Shown here: one piece after another, positions 1 to 12,200 of the stretch
How positions within the stretch are numbered: position 1 is the first letter of the stretch
Layout: every line of letters begins with the position of its first letter
Assembly: GCA_012931725.1 (NCBI GenBank)
Contig: CM022949.1
Span: 54,718,843-54,782,842 of the forward strand
DNA from: Litsea cubeba
Lineage: Eukaryota > Streptophyta > Magnoliopsida > Laurales > Lauraceae
DNA: 64,000 bases
Direction: 5' to 3'
Translations under genes and position numbers: made by a program
The notes under the pieces: generated by a model
What the model was told of the DNA's origin: nothing
The model's input: only the letters and a program-made list of their open reading frames with translations
Databases searched by the model: none

Positions 1-74
1 AGAAAGAAACAAAAAAAAAGAAAGAAGAACTTTTTATTTCCTACAATGGAGTTTTCTTGAAAAATGGAACTTAC

Positions 75-84
75 TTGAAGCCAT
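75..84 (-). other. Conserved mini-exon 1 (start codon) of the antisense gene in the left Tat-type element
   Basis: On the minus strand the ten bases read ATGGCTTCAA and are followed at once by a GTAAGT splice donor, exactly as at 32773-32782 in the large element. The rest of the gene lies outside the window. The conservation in an independent insertion supports a real first exon. Confidence 0.6.
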
Positions 85-205
85 TGATGGAGAAGAAGAA
101 GAAAAGTCTTGAAGATCTTGAAGAAGAAAAGCTCTTCGTCTTGAAGCCCTCTTGAGATTATTGCAAAAGAAAGTAATAAGAGCAAGAGATCCAACCTTCT
201 CCTTG

Positions 206-213
206 CTTTTATA
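206..213 (-). promoter_or_regulatory. TATA box of the antisense gene, left element
   Basis: The minus strand reads TATAAAAG about 120 bases upstream of the conserved ATG at 84, the same arrangement as in the large element (32644-32651). Confidence 0.5.
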
Positions 214-779
214 GAGGAGAGCAAACCAAAGAAGGAAAGAAGAAAGAGGTAAGTGTTACTAATTAGTAACCTTACCAAAAGAAAGAGATTAGAAAGATTC
301 TTTCCCAAAAGAAAGATATCTTGAAGGATTTTCTCCCAAAAAGAAATCGATGACGGATTCTTTCCCAAAAGAAAGATATCTTGAGATATCCTATCCCAAA
401 ATAAAGGGATCATGAGAGATTCTCTCCAAGTAAAGATATTCTTAGATATTCTCTATCCAAATGAGATATTTTTGGATATTCTTTACAAAAATGACACCAT
501 ATGAGATCTAAGCCATTTCAAAAGCTTAAGGTCCCATGGGTTAGCCCATATGAGCCAGGTTTGACCACCTAGGCACAAAAAAAAAAAAAAAAAAAAAAAT
601 TTGGGCTTTTAGTCAAAGAGAAATCCCTCTTACCAAGAGCATACAAAAATGGTTCCATGCCTCTTTTGAGTTGATTGGACCATACAAAAGAAAATTCCAA
701 GCCCCATGAGCTTCCAAAAAGCAAACCATCCAGCCTCATCTACCAAATTGAGCCAAAATCTTGAAATTGACATTCCACA

Positions 780-1018
780 AAAAATCAAACCAAATCCTGG
801 TCCCCTAACTTGCCACATACAGCCTGTTAGGTCACAAGACCAAAACCAAAAACCAAAACCTGATCCCCTAACTTGCCACATATAGCCTGTTAGGTCACAA
901 GATCAAAACCAAAACCTGATCCCCCAACATTCCACATACAGCTTGTTGGGTCACACGATCAAAACCAAACCCGACCCCCTAACCTGCCACATATAGCCTG
1001 TTAGGTCACAAGGTCAAA
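780..1018. repeat. Tandem array of about 60-bp units
   Basis: About four degenerate units each contain CCCCTAACTTGCCACATA and GTTAGGTCACAAG, or close variants. The same array occurs inverted at about 31850-32075 in the large Gypsy element, so it belongs to the element family, between the antisense-gene promoter and the polypurine tract. Confidence 0.8.
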
Positions 1019-1245
1019 ACCCAAATCCACATCCCTGATGTCATCTTCAAAACTTTGCCTCGAGATGGTACGTGATCCCTTTCACTACCATAAAATTCCC
1101 CTGGAAGCTCAAAAGGCTACAAATACCAAAAAGAAAGACTGCTCAAAGACTCTTGGTCAAGTCACAGGCTCTCCTTCGAAAATCTCTTCGAGGCACATCG
1201 ACTACAAAAGTTAAGCAACTCGTCGCTGTACCTCGAGGGGGCATT

Positions 1246-1921
1246 TGTTGACACCAAAAATGTCACTTTGCCTCTTCAAGATCCAAAGAGCTACATGAAG
1301 TCGCAACCTACCATAAATAGGCAATGCTGCTTCCAAAAATCAAATCTTGTCAGAATCAAACAAAAACTGCAAGATTCTTCCAGACAGCCAAAAGAGGAGT
1401 ACACAAGAAGTTTCGGGCCATTTCAAAATCATTTGGCCTAACTTCGCTTCTCCGACAGCCGAAAAGGAGCTCTCGGCGGCAAAAGCATTGGAGACACCAA
1501 ATCTTCAATCAGGGCCGATGGATGGTCTCAAAATACTTCCAAAAGGCTCCACGTCAAGTTCCGAGTCAAACCGACAACGTTTGACCCTACATCAACCCTC
1601 GAACAGCTAAATCAAGCCTCTCGGCGGCGAGAACCACCGAGGCCATTACTCATCAGATAGAGCACATGGACGGCTTCAAAATGCTTATAAAGGGCGAAGG
1701 AATGTGATAATTCTTTTATTTTCCTTTCTATGCGAGAAAGTAGATATCAGGATCATTTCTTTTCTTTTTTCAAGTAGAACCGAAAATTTGGCATACTCAT
1801 ATAAAAATGCATAAAACAAAACAAAAACCTGATTGTTCCGTCCGCCCGGGTCACAAAAGGGTTGGATCTGCGGATCTTCGCATCCGTCGAGCCCAATAGT
1901 CTCCCGTAGCGCAGGATGCCA
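1246..1921 (+). repeat. 3' LTR of the left Tat-type element, shortened or chimeric
   Basis: The LTR starts TGTTGACACC right after a polypurine tract. About 450 bases match the LTRs of the element at 28975-52758, and the match stops near 1695. The following 225 bases are mostly different and only loosely resemble the far LTR end. The right border is estimated: sequence around 1850-1921 resembles the terminal 90 bases of the long LTR and ends in CA. No TSD can be tested because the 5' end is outside the window. Confidence 0.65.
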
Positions 1922-3289
1922 AGCGTGGATGTATATTTACTTTTCACAAAATGTCATTTTTTATGTTCTATTAAAAAATAAATTTGTTTTCTAATTGAAG
2001 AAAATGTATGACACAGAAATTGATAAATCCCATGATATCATGGGATATGGTGCGAAAATTTTAAATAGATGATGGCCAGAGTCAAATTTGACATTTTCTA
2101 AATTTGGGTCATGAATTGGGAAAATCGGGTTTAAGGAGGACTAATATGTCGAAACTCCATAATAACTTAATAAATAATAATAAAATATATGAAAAATGTT
2201 CACGTAAGACAACTTCTCTGTGCTCCTTTCGAATTTTCATACCACAAGACTTAAAAAAAACAAATTTCTCTTAAATCCAAACTAATCTCAATTTCATATT
2301 CTTTTTAGATTCTCTTGAATTCACACTATTGTTAGATTTTATCTCCGTATGATTTTATGCATATCTATTAAACTCTGAACATTTCAAATGAGGAATTAAA
2401 TTATTATCCAGCAAATATATTAATAGTTATGTCATTTAAGTAAAACTTGTTCCATTGTCATCTCTCTAGTAAAAATTGGCGAGTCGTTGGATGTATTAAG
2501 ACTCACATGTAAAGAGGTGTAAAACTGACAAACAACTAAGCTCAGATTTGACTCATTTGCATATTAGAATCATTTACAAATGAGAATCATTTTCCTATCC
2601 CATGTTAAATTGCCAAATGACTCCTAAGCACAAAACTCATAGTGTGGCTGTTGGTCTCAAACTTGAATAAATTCGGGTAGGTCAAGTTGATTAGGCCATA
2701 AACCAAGCACTTATTTAAAACCCTGTATCCTAACCGGTCTTCGCCGGACTTGCCTTGAAAATATTAAGACTCAAACCGAATAAGTCTTTACTATTTGAAT
2801 ACTCATCTTGAGAAACAGCTGTTATATATGTATTGCAAGGATCGAGTTTTAAGGTGCTTGTATGTGAAACAACATGCTCCTCTTGAGCGGAAATGCCTTT
2901 CTGATGGGGGGAGATCGAATTTGGGTTTCTTATATCACATAGAAAAAATCCCACAAAAATGAAGGTTTTCCCTGAAGCGTTTGCTTGTACCGAACTACAA
3001 AAGGAACCGCACAAAGTATTAAAAAGCCTTACCTTCTCATTTTGGTAGAAAACGAGACTGCAGAAATATGTCAGCAAAGGGGAAATTTCTTCAAACGAAG
3101 GACTCCCTCTGTCCCTCATAAAGACAAGAGGGGATTTTCAGGGCCGGGCTACAGTGCAGCGTCGCGACAGGTTGCATCCACTAACTATACTCCATGTCAT
3201 GAGGACTTTAGCAAAACTTCAAAACCACGTTCCACGTTTCAAAATGTCATTATAACCATGACAGATTTTAATTAGAGGATTTTACAAAA
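1922..3289. other. AT-rich intergenic stretch, nothing recognised
   Basis: I see no coding domain, terminal repeat or RNA gene. Open frames at 2730-3119 (minus) and 2985-3275 (plus) have no recognisable domain and overlap each other on opposite strands. Confidence 0.5.
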
Positions 3290-3296
3290 AAAAAAA

Positions 3297-3530
3297 AAGC
3301 CTTATGTAGCCAGTGCACCAAACAAGAAACTTTAGCCAAAAGTACAGTAAATAGAGAATCCCTACAAAAGACCCAACTTTTTTTACTTTTTTTTTTTTTG
3401 TGCTCGCTATGGACTTTTATTTTCTGTGTTAAGGGTCGCCGTCGACCCTCGCTATAACAAATGAAGGTCGCTGTCGACTCTGAGCAGGCATAAATTCCTC
3501 ATCTTTTTCATTCTTCATCTCTTCCCCGAT
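3297..3530 (+). repeat. Left terminal inverted repeat of the Pack-MULE-like element
   Basis: It matches 8590-8805 in reverse orientation over about 220 bases, with the T-run near 3375-3401 as the main difference. Confidence 0.75.
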
Positions 3531-3611
3531 CCTAATCTAATGATGGAGAAGTCCATGCAAAAAGCTGTATTTTTTTCAACTCTCTTCAATTCCCTACCAA
3601 ATCATAGATAC

Positions 3612-4485
3612 TGTGTGGGGATAATCCCGAACTCGCCGGAATCCCTGTCAGATGCAGCATCCGAGACTCCCGCACCAGGTAGTCCATCTCGGCAGAGCTC
3701 AGTCTCGGCAACGGTGCCAGCATCCAACTCGGCCAAGTGATTCCACTTCGGCTATACGCTCATTAGCTCCACCTCGGCCAGGGCATCCCCAGCCCTGCTA
3801 GGGACTTCATCCCAGTCATCCCGCTTCGGCATCCCTGCGAGGTCTCCAGCCGAGTCAAGGTCGCCCCCAACCTCGGCTCACCGACCTTAGCTCCACGACC
3901 TCGGCAACACACCTCGACCTCGGTCAGGATGCCAGAACTAGCCAAGGCAGGGGCTGATAGCTGTCCTCCCTTGGACGCTCATGCACGCTACAACACGTGC
4001 GACAAGACAAGGGCATCGCCCATACTATTTGACAGAGCCTCCCATACCGCCCATGCTTCGTGACAGATCGATGTCCACAGACGCTACGATGGGACTATAC
4101 CTCCCTAATGCTTGACAAAGTGGGCTATGATGGGACGGCTAACCACCTCAAAGTCCACTCTCTCCCTCTCCCTATCCATATAAAGAGCAGCAGGCGCAGA
4201 GAGCAAGGGAGGATGAGATCCAACCCACCATACACAAAACCATATGCTAGATCTCTTCTTTCCGAGAGAACCACACGCTGGTATCATCTTCTTCCCCAAA
4301 ACCTCTATCCTTAGTCCAGTTCTCATACTGACTTAGGCATCGGAGAGCCCTGCGCTGCCCACAGCCAGGGTCCTCTGACCTACTGTTCTTCCTCCCCTTC
4401 TCAGGTTTCAGGCAGGCATCGGTGTTCAACCAAAGAGCTCCGGCTACACCCCCTATCTTTGTGAGTGACATTTTATGCGCTTACA
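3612..4485 (+). repeat. Solo LTR, 874 bp, TSD GATAC
   Basis: It starts TGTGTGGGGATAATCCC and ends GCGCTTACA, giving TG...CA termini. The five bases before it (3607-3611) and after it (4486-4490) are both GATAC. A TATA box (TATAAAG, 4179-4185) lies in a plausible U3 position. No internal retrotransposon sequence is present, so this is a solo LTR or a very small LTR-type element. It sits inside the Pack-MULE-like element. Confidence 0.85.
4179..4185 (+). promoter_or_regulatory. TATA box of the 874-bp solo LTR
   Basis: TATAAAG is preceded by a CT-rich stretch and followed by a purine-rich leader, about 570 bases into the LTR. Confidence 0.45.
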
Positions 4486-4922
4486 GATACGTACCCAACT
4501 CCAATTCTCACTCCTCTCTCAACGACCTTACATTTCATTTGCACCACTTTGAGAGAAGAATAAGGAAAATGATGAGAAAGATAATGGAAGACGGTCCAAT
4601 GGCCACTCCCAAAACAATCTTACTTGATCCATGATGATGATCATCTCTTGGCTAATCCTCACCATCGCCTGAGTCGTTACTCCCATCACTGCCGCCGCCG
4701 CCGCCTCTAGATGATGAATCATAGGACGAAGAAGAAGGTTTGTCAGATGGTGGAAGAATTGGGAACCCATCTTTAGCACATGGGGCGATTCCAGACTTCA
4801 TCTTGGAAGAAACAATGGAATGGTTGTAACAAAGATTGCTATTCCCACTCACTTTAAAAAAAAAAAACAAACATCTTTATAGAGCTCCCATTGAAAGGAA
4901 TCACTCCTTGGAAGTTACTGTT

Positions 4923-7900
4923 TGTCACACCACGAAACCGGGCCCTGCAGTGATCCGACCTCAGGATGTGAAATTTTGGGATTTATTTGAAACTTCTGCT
5001 TTTCCCAAGATCCGCGTGAATGAGGATAATAAAATTCCATCATGTCCGAAATATTTTTGTGGAAGCTAAACATGGCATTGCGACCCGGAGCCTGTGGCCA
5101 TCAGATTCCGTGTCGCACTCAACCAATATCATAAAGCCATCAAATGAGTAGACTGGTACAAATAATAAATCATAGAATACTGAGCTGACAGTAACATGAC
5201 ATCTTATTTCCCACATATGTTAAAGTTACAAATAACAAGTGTCTTAATTACAAATCCCATGAAAAAGGCTAATAAAGCCATACAAAAATAAACAACTAAA
5301 TAAAATGCTACCCCAAATGATATTACGAACTCCGGTGCCAAACTTGACATCTATATGACATCAAAGGCAGCCTCTCGCGTCAGACCGGCGGCTCGACCGC
5401 CTCCTCCTATCAAACACCTAAAAAGGGGAAGAGAAAGAGTCCTGGCACCAAACAAACAGGATCAGACACGACGGTCTGGCAAGCAAATTTCAGATAATAT
5501 GGTAATGGGCATTTATAAAACCTTATGGAATAATTGTAGATCCATTTAAAGAGTCTAAACAATAATAGTAATAAATCATGATAAAACGATTGAAAGACTG
5601 AACATCAATATCAAAGCGAATAAATGAACAGTATCTGAAACATAAATATCTTAAAAACATAACAGACCATGTAAAACATTGCATAATTGGAAATACATTT
5701 AAAATCCTAAATAATAGAGACAATAAGATAAAAGATCGATTTCTTAAACATTAACAAATTCAAAGACTATAATGAGCATAAACAAACAAGAATCATAAAA
5801 CAAAATATCTAATGGATAAAACGTTGGCAAACCACATATAGCTATATTCTCCTATTACCGAAGTAACAAGAGCAGACAGAACCGTAGCCACTACTCGTGG
5901 GACCGGAGCGAACAAAGTCGTTATCAAACAGAACCGTAGCCACTACACGTGGGACCGGAAACAGAACCGTTGCCATGGTCAGTACAGACAGAATCCAAGC
6001 TGCAGCTGGCAAACAAATTAAATATCCCAAGCCGGGTGATCAGCCCGACAAGGTGACCTAAACCTAGTGGTGCCTTTAGTTTTCAAAACCCGAGCCGATA
6101 CAAATCAAATCATAAAAGTGATTCATTTCTGGAACCGATAAAAGGACTACTCCTGAACAAATACATACTGAAAATACTGACAAATCCAAAAAATCTAACG
6201 AGTAGCCTCATCGATGTATTTCCGAACGAGGAGAACCACTTAAATCCATTTGTCGAACCGATGCATTTTTAAATAATCGCAATACATTACCAAGAATCGA
6301 TAAAAGCAACTACTTGGACGATTTACAAACAGACACTATCAATTAATTCAAAACAAGTAGTTTTATCGATATTTCCAATCGTGGCAATTCATTTCAAATT
6401 AATTTACAAAGAATACTTATACCTTTTTCTAACTTGGAATGGAGTAGAGTAGTGTATAATGACTTAATGACTTACCAAGGGACTACCTCAATAAACATTT
6501 AACTTTTAAACATTGATTAATAAAAGAACATGTATGATGACAATGAAAATCCACAACATTTAAAATGATTAAGTGTGCATTGAGATTTAAAAGATTCTCG
6601 GGTAAATTCCACATTAAGTCTTTTTCTCATGTTCCCCAATTCAATTCACAAATTTTCAAGAATCACAATTTATCCAAATCTTTCATGGGCTTTCAAGCAT
6701 TTATAAAAGATCATTGGGCCTAAAAATCAAGGAAGGAAGAGTGCTAAAATGGGCCTCAAACAGGCCTCAAGAAAAACCATAAAACAGCCCTCATATAGCC
6801 CTTCAAAAAGGGCTAGGCCTGGGCTCAGGTCCGCTCGAGCGGACCCCTCCCAGAAGCTGGTCCGCTCGAGCGGACCATGGGCTCGCTCGAGCGGCCCAGT
6901 TACTGGTTGGGCCCGAAAATGGTGCATTTTGCACTCTTGTTTCCCCTCCTTTGTTGACTTCCCACTTCTTCTCTTCCACAATCTTTCTCATATATTTTGA
7001 GCTTCTCTTTATCAACATAATTCCATTAAAACATTCATAAACACTATCCCATTCCATTATCCATTCAAAAATCAAAGGAAACATGACCATTTCTCTCATC
7101 ATATCACTAAAAGTCTTGAATGAAGACAACAAACTCTAAGATAATTAGATAAGAAACAAACCCAAGATCTATTATAAAATCATAACTTAAGAGGATTAAT
7201 CATAACTCCTTTTTGCTTAAACATTTCAAAGATAAACCATAGACCCTAAAGAAAAGCACAAGATATAATGGAAATTCATGAAATCATTCTTATTAAGCAA
7301 TAAGCATCACATTAGCTGAATACTTCACTTGCCTCAAGTCAAGATGGAGTGAAAATCATTCAAGGATGGTCTTCCTATGGTCTCAAGCTCCAAATTCACA
7401 AAACCCCCAAAAATAGCTCAAGAAGAAGCCCTAGAAAACAAATCCATTGCAAATCTCAAAGAAGCTTTGCATACAAGAGAGAATACTCCAAATGGTTTGA
7501 AAAATCAAGATTTGAAGAAAGAAATCCATTGCTAACCTTTTTGAAGCTCAAACAAGGAAGAAGAGCTTGGAAAAGTGGTCTCTCCTAGCTCAAATCTTTT
7601 GAAAAATACACCTTTAAGAAGCTTGGAAGGTGGGGAATAAGGTTTGGAGATCATTCCCACATTTAGCACACAAGAGGAAGCATATAAGAGGAGAGAGAGT
7701 GGCTGAAAAAGGGTTCCAGCCACAGCTAGAATCGTTGCAGGGAATGGGAGAAGAAGAAGAGGGTTCAGCCCCTTTTATAAAGTGGGCAAGTGGGTCCCAT
7801 GGGCCCCAATCTTCAAGTGGTTAAAACTGACATTTGTTGGTCCCGAATGAGATCGACGAAGAAGACAAAATCGATCATTGAAGTATTTACTTTCCAAAAA

Positions 7901-8272
7901 GTATATTTTCCCCAAATTCTGAAATTTTTGAAATTCAAGTACAGATTTAGTGTGAAAAGTCAATTTTGCACTTTTTCTCGAAAAACGTATTTTCTTATCA
8001 TCAAATCAAAATGGTCAAAACATGAAAGTTGATAAACTTAATAAAATGAGTCAAAAGGAGCAAAAATTAGAATTTTCCAAAATAAGAATAATTTCTCACA
8101 AAAATACAAATCATCAGGACCGGGTCAAACCAAAGTCAACGGTCCTCAAAACTCCAAGGCTATGAAAAATCTAGTCAAACTCAAAGACAAAGTCAAACCA
8201 ACTCTAATCTCGCTTAAAAAGCTAAACCACAAAATAATACTAAACAAAAGAACTGGGGGTCGGGGTCTTACA
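4923..8272 (-). repeat. Solo LTR, 3350 bp, minus orientation, TSD CTGTT
   Basis: On the minus strand it begins TGTAAGACCCCGACCCCC and ends GTGTGACA. CTGTT flanks it on both sides (4918-4922 and 8273-8277). No gag-pol is inside. It is an inverted relative of the copy at 9219-12664 over its whole length. Its G+C-rich start and end resemble the LTR at 45068-48642 (TGTGAGACCCC...GGCGTTACA). These look like long chromovirus-type Gypsy LTRs, which is an inference. It sits in an LRR codon run of the captured gene. Confidence 0.9.
6826..6900. repeat. Short array of a CCGCTCGAGCGG palindrome
   Basis: The perfect 12-base palindrome occurs at 6831-6842 and 6862-6873, with an imperfect copy at about 6883-6894. 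The same kind of array appears in the inverted LTR copy at about 10600-10700. Confidence 0.8.
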
Positions 8273-8589
8273 CTGTTCTCTAGATTAAGATACTTTAGAC
8301 CCTGAATCTCAGATAGGAACTTGGGTAACATTCCATTGAACTAATTAGAGCTCAGATCCAGGTGAATCAAAGAAGGAATTGCTGCCATGAATCAGGTATC
8401 ATACTTGACATTGAATTCGAAGAAAAAAAACATGTTCTGCAGTGAAATGAGGTCCCCAATCGAGTGGGGGAATGAGACCTGAGAGCTTATTCGAGCTTAG
8501 ATTGGGGAGTTTGAGATTTGTGAGAGCAGTTATATATATTAAGGCAATGAATTCTCCATCATTGGATTGAGTTTGGGGAAAAGAAGAAG

Positions 8590-8805
8590 AAGGAAGAAGA
8601 TGAGGAGTTTATGCCTATTCAGGGTCGACGACGACCCTCACTTTTTATAGCGAGGGTTTCTCGCGACCGTTAACACAGAAAATGAAGGTCGATAGTGACC
8701 ACAAAAAATTTTTTGTTAAAACAAGTTGATTTTTCTGTACGGATTCCCTGTTTGGTGCACTTTTGGCTAAAGTTTCCTATTTGGTGTACTAGCCACATAA
8801 AGTTA
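8590..8805 (-). repeat. Right terminal inverted repeat of the Pack-MULE-like element
   Basis: It is the reverse complement of the block at 3297-3530, including the segment AAACTTTAGCCAAAAGT read on the minus strand. Confidence 0.75.
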
Positions 8806-8815
8806 TTTTTTTGAC

Positions 8816-9218
8816 GCTACAAATTCAACATTTTTTATTCGTTTGTCATAAGTGATAAACATTGTCCCACCTTTATAAAAAAATTGAAATATGGACCTGC
8901 ATTTTGTGATTACAAAAATATGACCCACCCTTTAATAATTATAATGTGGGCTTATCTTTATGAATTGTTGTACATAAGAGCCTGGGTTTAAAAGTTACAA
9001 CATGAGATTTACATTAATAAAATTAGGACAGGATGCCCATTTTGATTGGAATTACAATAAGGGACCCACCATTAGAAAAGAAAAAATGGGGGGGGGGGGC
9101 ACCTTATATGAATTACCATATGGGCCCATCTTTTGTGATTGCGAGCCCACCCTCCTTTTGGAATTATGGTAAGCGGGGCTCACCTTTTAAGAAATTACCA
9201 TATATAAGTATATATGCA
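8816..9218. other. Intergenic, degenerate GGGCCCACC/AATTAC-rich repeats
   Basis: Motifs such as GGGCCCATC, GACCCACC and AATTACCATATG recur every 50-70 bases, with a G12 run at 9088-9099. Similar motifs occur at 15230-15490 and 17514-17620. There is no coding potential. Confidence 0.5.
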
Positions 9219-12200
9219 TGTAAGACCCCGACCCCCAATTTCTCTGTTTAGTATTGTTTTAATCATGGTTTAACTTTTTAAGCGAGATTTGAGTTGGTTT
9301 GACTTTGTCTTTGAGTTTGACTAGATTTTTCATAGCCTTGGAGATTTTGAAGACCGTTGACTTTAGTTTGACCCGGTCTTTGTAAAATATATTTTTGTGA
9401 GAAATTATTCTTATTTTGGAAAAATTACAAATTTTGCTCCTTTTGACTCATTTTATTGAGCTGAACAACTTTCATGTTTTGACCATTTTGATTTGATGCT
9501 CAGAAATCGCGTTTTTCGAGAAAAATGGGCAAAAATGACATTTTCACTAAATCTGTCCATAAATTTCGAAAATTTCAGAATTTGGGGAAAATATATTGGA
9601 AAGTAGAAATTTCGCTGATCGTTTTTGTCTTCTTCGTCGTTTTCATCCGGGACCCGCAAATGTTAGTTTTGACCTTTGTAAGATTGGGGCCCGTGGGGCC
9701 CAGCCCACTTATCCTTTATAAAACCACTTGGGCACTTCTTCTTCCCCCATTCTTCATTTTCCTACAACAAGAGGGGAGCTTAGGGTTTTTCTCCCAGTAC
9801 TTTCTCTCTCCTCATGTATCTCTTCCTCTTGGATGCTAAATGGAGTTTTGATCTTCCCATCTTCTTCTCCTCCCTCTTGGCTTTCCAAAGACACCATTTT
9901 CAAGAGATTTGAGCTAGGAGAGACCACTTTTCCAAGCCCTTCTTCTTTGTTTGAGCTTCAAAAAGGTTAGCAATGGATTTCTTTCTTCAAATCTTGGTTT
10001 TCCAAACCATTTAGAATGTGTTTGTCATACATGCAAAGGTTTTCCTTGAGTTTTGCAATGGATTTGTTTTCTAGGGCTTCTTCTTGAGCTATTTTTGGGA
10101 GTTTTGTGATTTTGGAGCTTGGGACTATAAGAGGACCATCTTAGGGTGATTTGCATCTCCTCTTGACACAAGGCAAGTGAATATTTAGCTAATAATGGTG
10201 ATTTGTTTAATATGCATGGTTATGTGAAATTCTTCTTTATATATCTCTTCTCTTTTTCATACCATGGTTTTATAATAATATGTTAGACAATGTTTTATAT
10301 GTATTTTCTTTGAAACCCATATTTTGGAATGTTTTATGTTCTTGGAATTCATCTTCCATAGATCCACACCTTTTGTTCCAAGAACTTTTGTATCTTGATG
10401 AATGAAGAAGATTAGGTTTGCACTTGATTTTGTTTGATGGAACGGCATATAAATTGGTGTGTGGATGTGTTTGATAGATTTAATTTAGCTTGAGAAGCTC
10501 AAGGAAGTATGGAAACATGTGAGAAAGGAAGAAGGAAAGGAAAAATCAGAAAATGGAGAAGAAATGCAAATTCTGCACTCAACCCGGACTGGGACAGAGC
10601 CCAGTCCGCTCGAGCGACCCAGTGGGCCGCTCGAGCGGACCAGGTTCTGTCTGGGCTCCGCTCGAGCGGACCCTGGGTCGCTCGAGCGAGCCCAGGCCTG
10701 TCCAGGGCTCAATTTATGGGTGTTGTGTGGGCTGTTTTCTGGTTCCTGTTCAAGCCTGTTTCAGGCCCATTTTAGCCCAATTCTACTATTTGTTTTGAGG
10801 CCCATTAATCTTCTTTTTATGCTTGGAAGCCCATGAAAGTTTGGGGTTAATTGTGATACTTGGAAAATTGTGAAATGGGAATGAAATCAATGAGAGAATG
10901 AGCATATGTGAAATTACCCGGGAATCTTTCAAGTCTCAATGCGCACTTTATCATTTAAATGTTGTGGATTTTCATTGGCATCAAATCTATTATCTTATTA
11001 ATCAATGTTTAAAGGTTAAATGTGTATTGAGATGGTTCCTTGGTAAGTCATTAAGTCATTCTACACTATTTCATTCCATTTCAAGTCAGAGAATGTATTT
11101 GTATTCTTCGGTGAACTAATTTGAATAGCATCGATGATTTGTTATAAAATCATGTGGTTTTCCATGTTCGAAAGGATTGATCGTGTGATTTTATACAAAT
11201 TACTTTAATGTGTATTCGAGTGGTTTACCCTGGAAATTCGTATGTTTTCTCCGAATCGATTTGGAAGGAGATTGGAGTGGTTCGCCACATTCGGGATTTC
11301 ATCGATGAGACTATTATTTTGAAAATGCTGTTATTTTGAAAATAAAACCTCGAGGCAAGACGGGGCCAGAGCTTTGTAGTGCGAGCCCATGAGCCAAAGA
11401 GATTATTATTTCAAAAATAAAACCTCGAGGCAAGATGGGGCCAGAGCTTTGTAGTGTGAGCCCATGAGCCAAAGGGATTATTATGGTTTGATTTTTATCG
11501 GTTCGAGTTTTGGAAACTAAAGGCACCACTAGGCTTAGGTCACCTTGTCGGGCTGATCACCCGGCTTGGGATCTTTAATTTGTCCGCCAGCTGCAGTTTG
11601 GATTCTGTCTGTACCGACCATGGCAACGGTTTTTATCTGCCGGTCCCACGTGTAGTGGCTACGGTTCAGATTCTGTCTCCGGTCCCACGTGTAGTGGTTA
11701 CGGTTCTGTCTGCTCTTGTTACTTCGGTAATAGGAGAATATAGCTAGGTGTGGTTGCCAATGTTTTATCTGTTTATTAATTTGTTTTATGATTCTTGTTT
11801 GTTTATACTCATTATATTCTTTGAATTTGTTAATATTATGAAATCGATCTTTCATCGTATTGCCTCTATTATTCAGGATTTCAAATGTATTTCCAATTAT
11901 GAAGTTTTTTGCGTAGGCTGTTATCTTTTCGAGATATTTATGCTCCAGACTGTTCGTCTATTTGCCTTGATATTTATGTTCAGTCTTTCGATCGTTTTAT
12001 CATGATTTATTGCTATTATTGTTTCGATTCTTTAAATGGATTTACATTGATTCCATAATGTTTCATAAATGCCCATGTTACATATTAGTTGTTTATTTGC
12101 TTGCTAGACCGTCGTGTCTGACCCTGTTTGTTTGGTGCCAGTTTCCTCTCTTTCTGTTTTTAGGTGCTTGATCGGAGGAGGAGGTGGAGCCGCCGGTCTG

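Larger units (their letters stand above)
1..1921 (+). mobile_element. 3'-terminal part of a Tat-type Ty3/Gypsy retrotransposon, cut by the window edge
   Basis: Bases 1-1245 are the reverse complement of 31614 to about 32820 in the large Gypsy element, and 1246 to about 1695 match the end of that element's LTR. This element is therefore plus-oriented and shows only the segment between its antisense gene and its 3' LTR. A polypurine tract (GAGGGGGCATT) directly precedes the LTR start TGTTGACACC at 1246. No coding domain of its own gag-pol lies in the window. The short open frames here are LTR sequence read in chance frames. Confidence 0.85.
4535..8560 (-). pseudogene. Captured fragment of an RLP4-like LRR receptor protein, split by a solo LTR
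   Basis: The minus strand of 8560-8278 encodes leucine-rich repeats, with motifs LNLSSNKLSG, HLDLSSN and LKYLNLE, and with frame changes. The frame continues without a shift across the solo LTR at 4923-8272 into 4917-4535. That part contains NFQGVIPFNGSS, a GNSNLCYNHS motif, a Ser/Gly-rich linker, a DDHHHG segment and a hydrophobic transmembrane helix (IVLGVAIGPSSIIFLIIF), then a short tail ending at 4535. This order matches the C-terminal half of plant malectin/LRR proteins of the RLP4 type. An in-frame TAG at 4652-4654, frameshifts near 8400-8480, a stop at 8341-8343 and a homopolymer insertion near 4855-4870 show it is not functional. The N-terminal malectin-like part is absent. The fragment lies between the inverted repeats of a Pack-MULE-like element, so capture is inferred. 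Confidence 0.75.
3290..8815. mobile_element. Non-autonomous DNA transposon (Pack-MULE-like) with captured LRR gene fragment, interrupted by two solo LTRs
   Basis: The ends are long inverted repeats: 3297-3530 read forward matches 8590-8805 read backward. Shared blocks include the terminal part near TTATGTAGCC/TTTATGTGGC, AAACTTTAGCCAAAAGT, and a distal GTCGACCCTCGC-like block. Between them lie fragments of an RLP4-like gene on the minus strand. No transposase is present. The element was about 1.3 kb before two LTR insertions (874 and 3350 bp). A target-site duplication could not be found, so the exact ends are approximate and the MULE assignment rests on the long inverted repeats and the gene capture. 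Confidence 0.65.
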
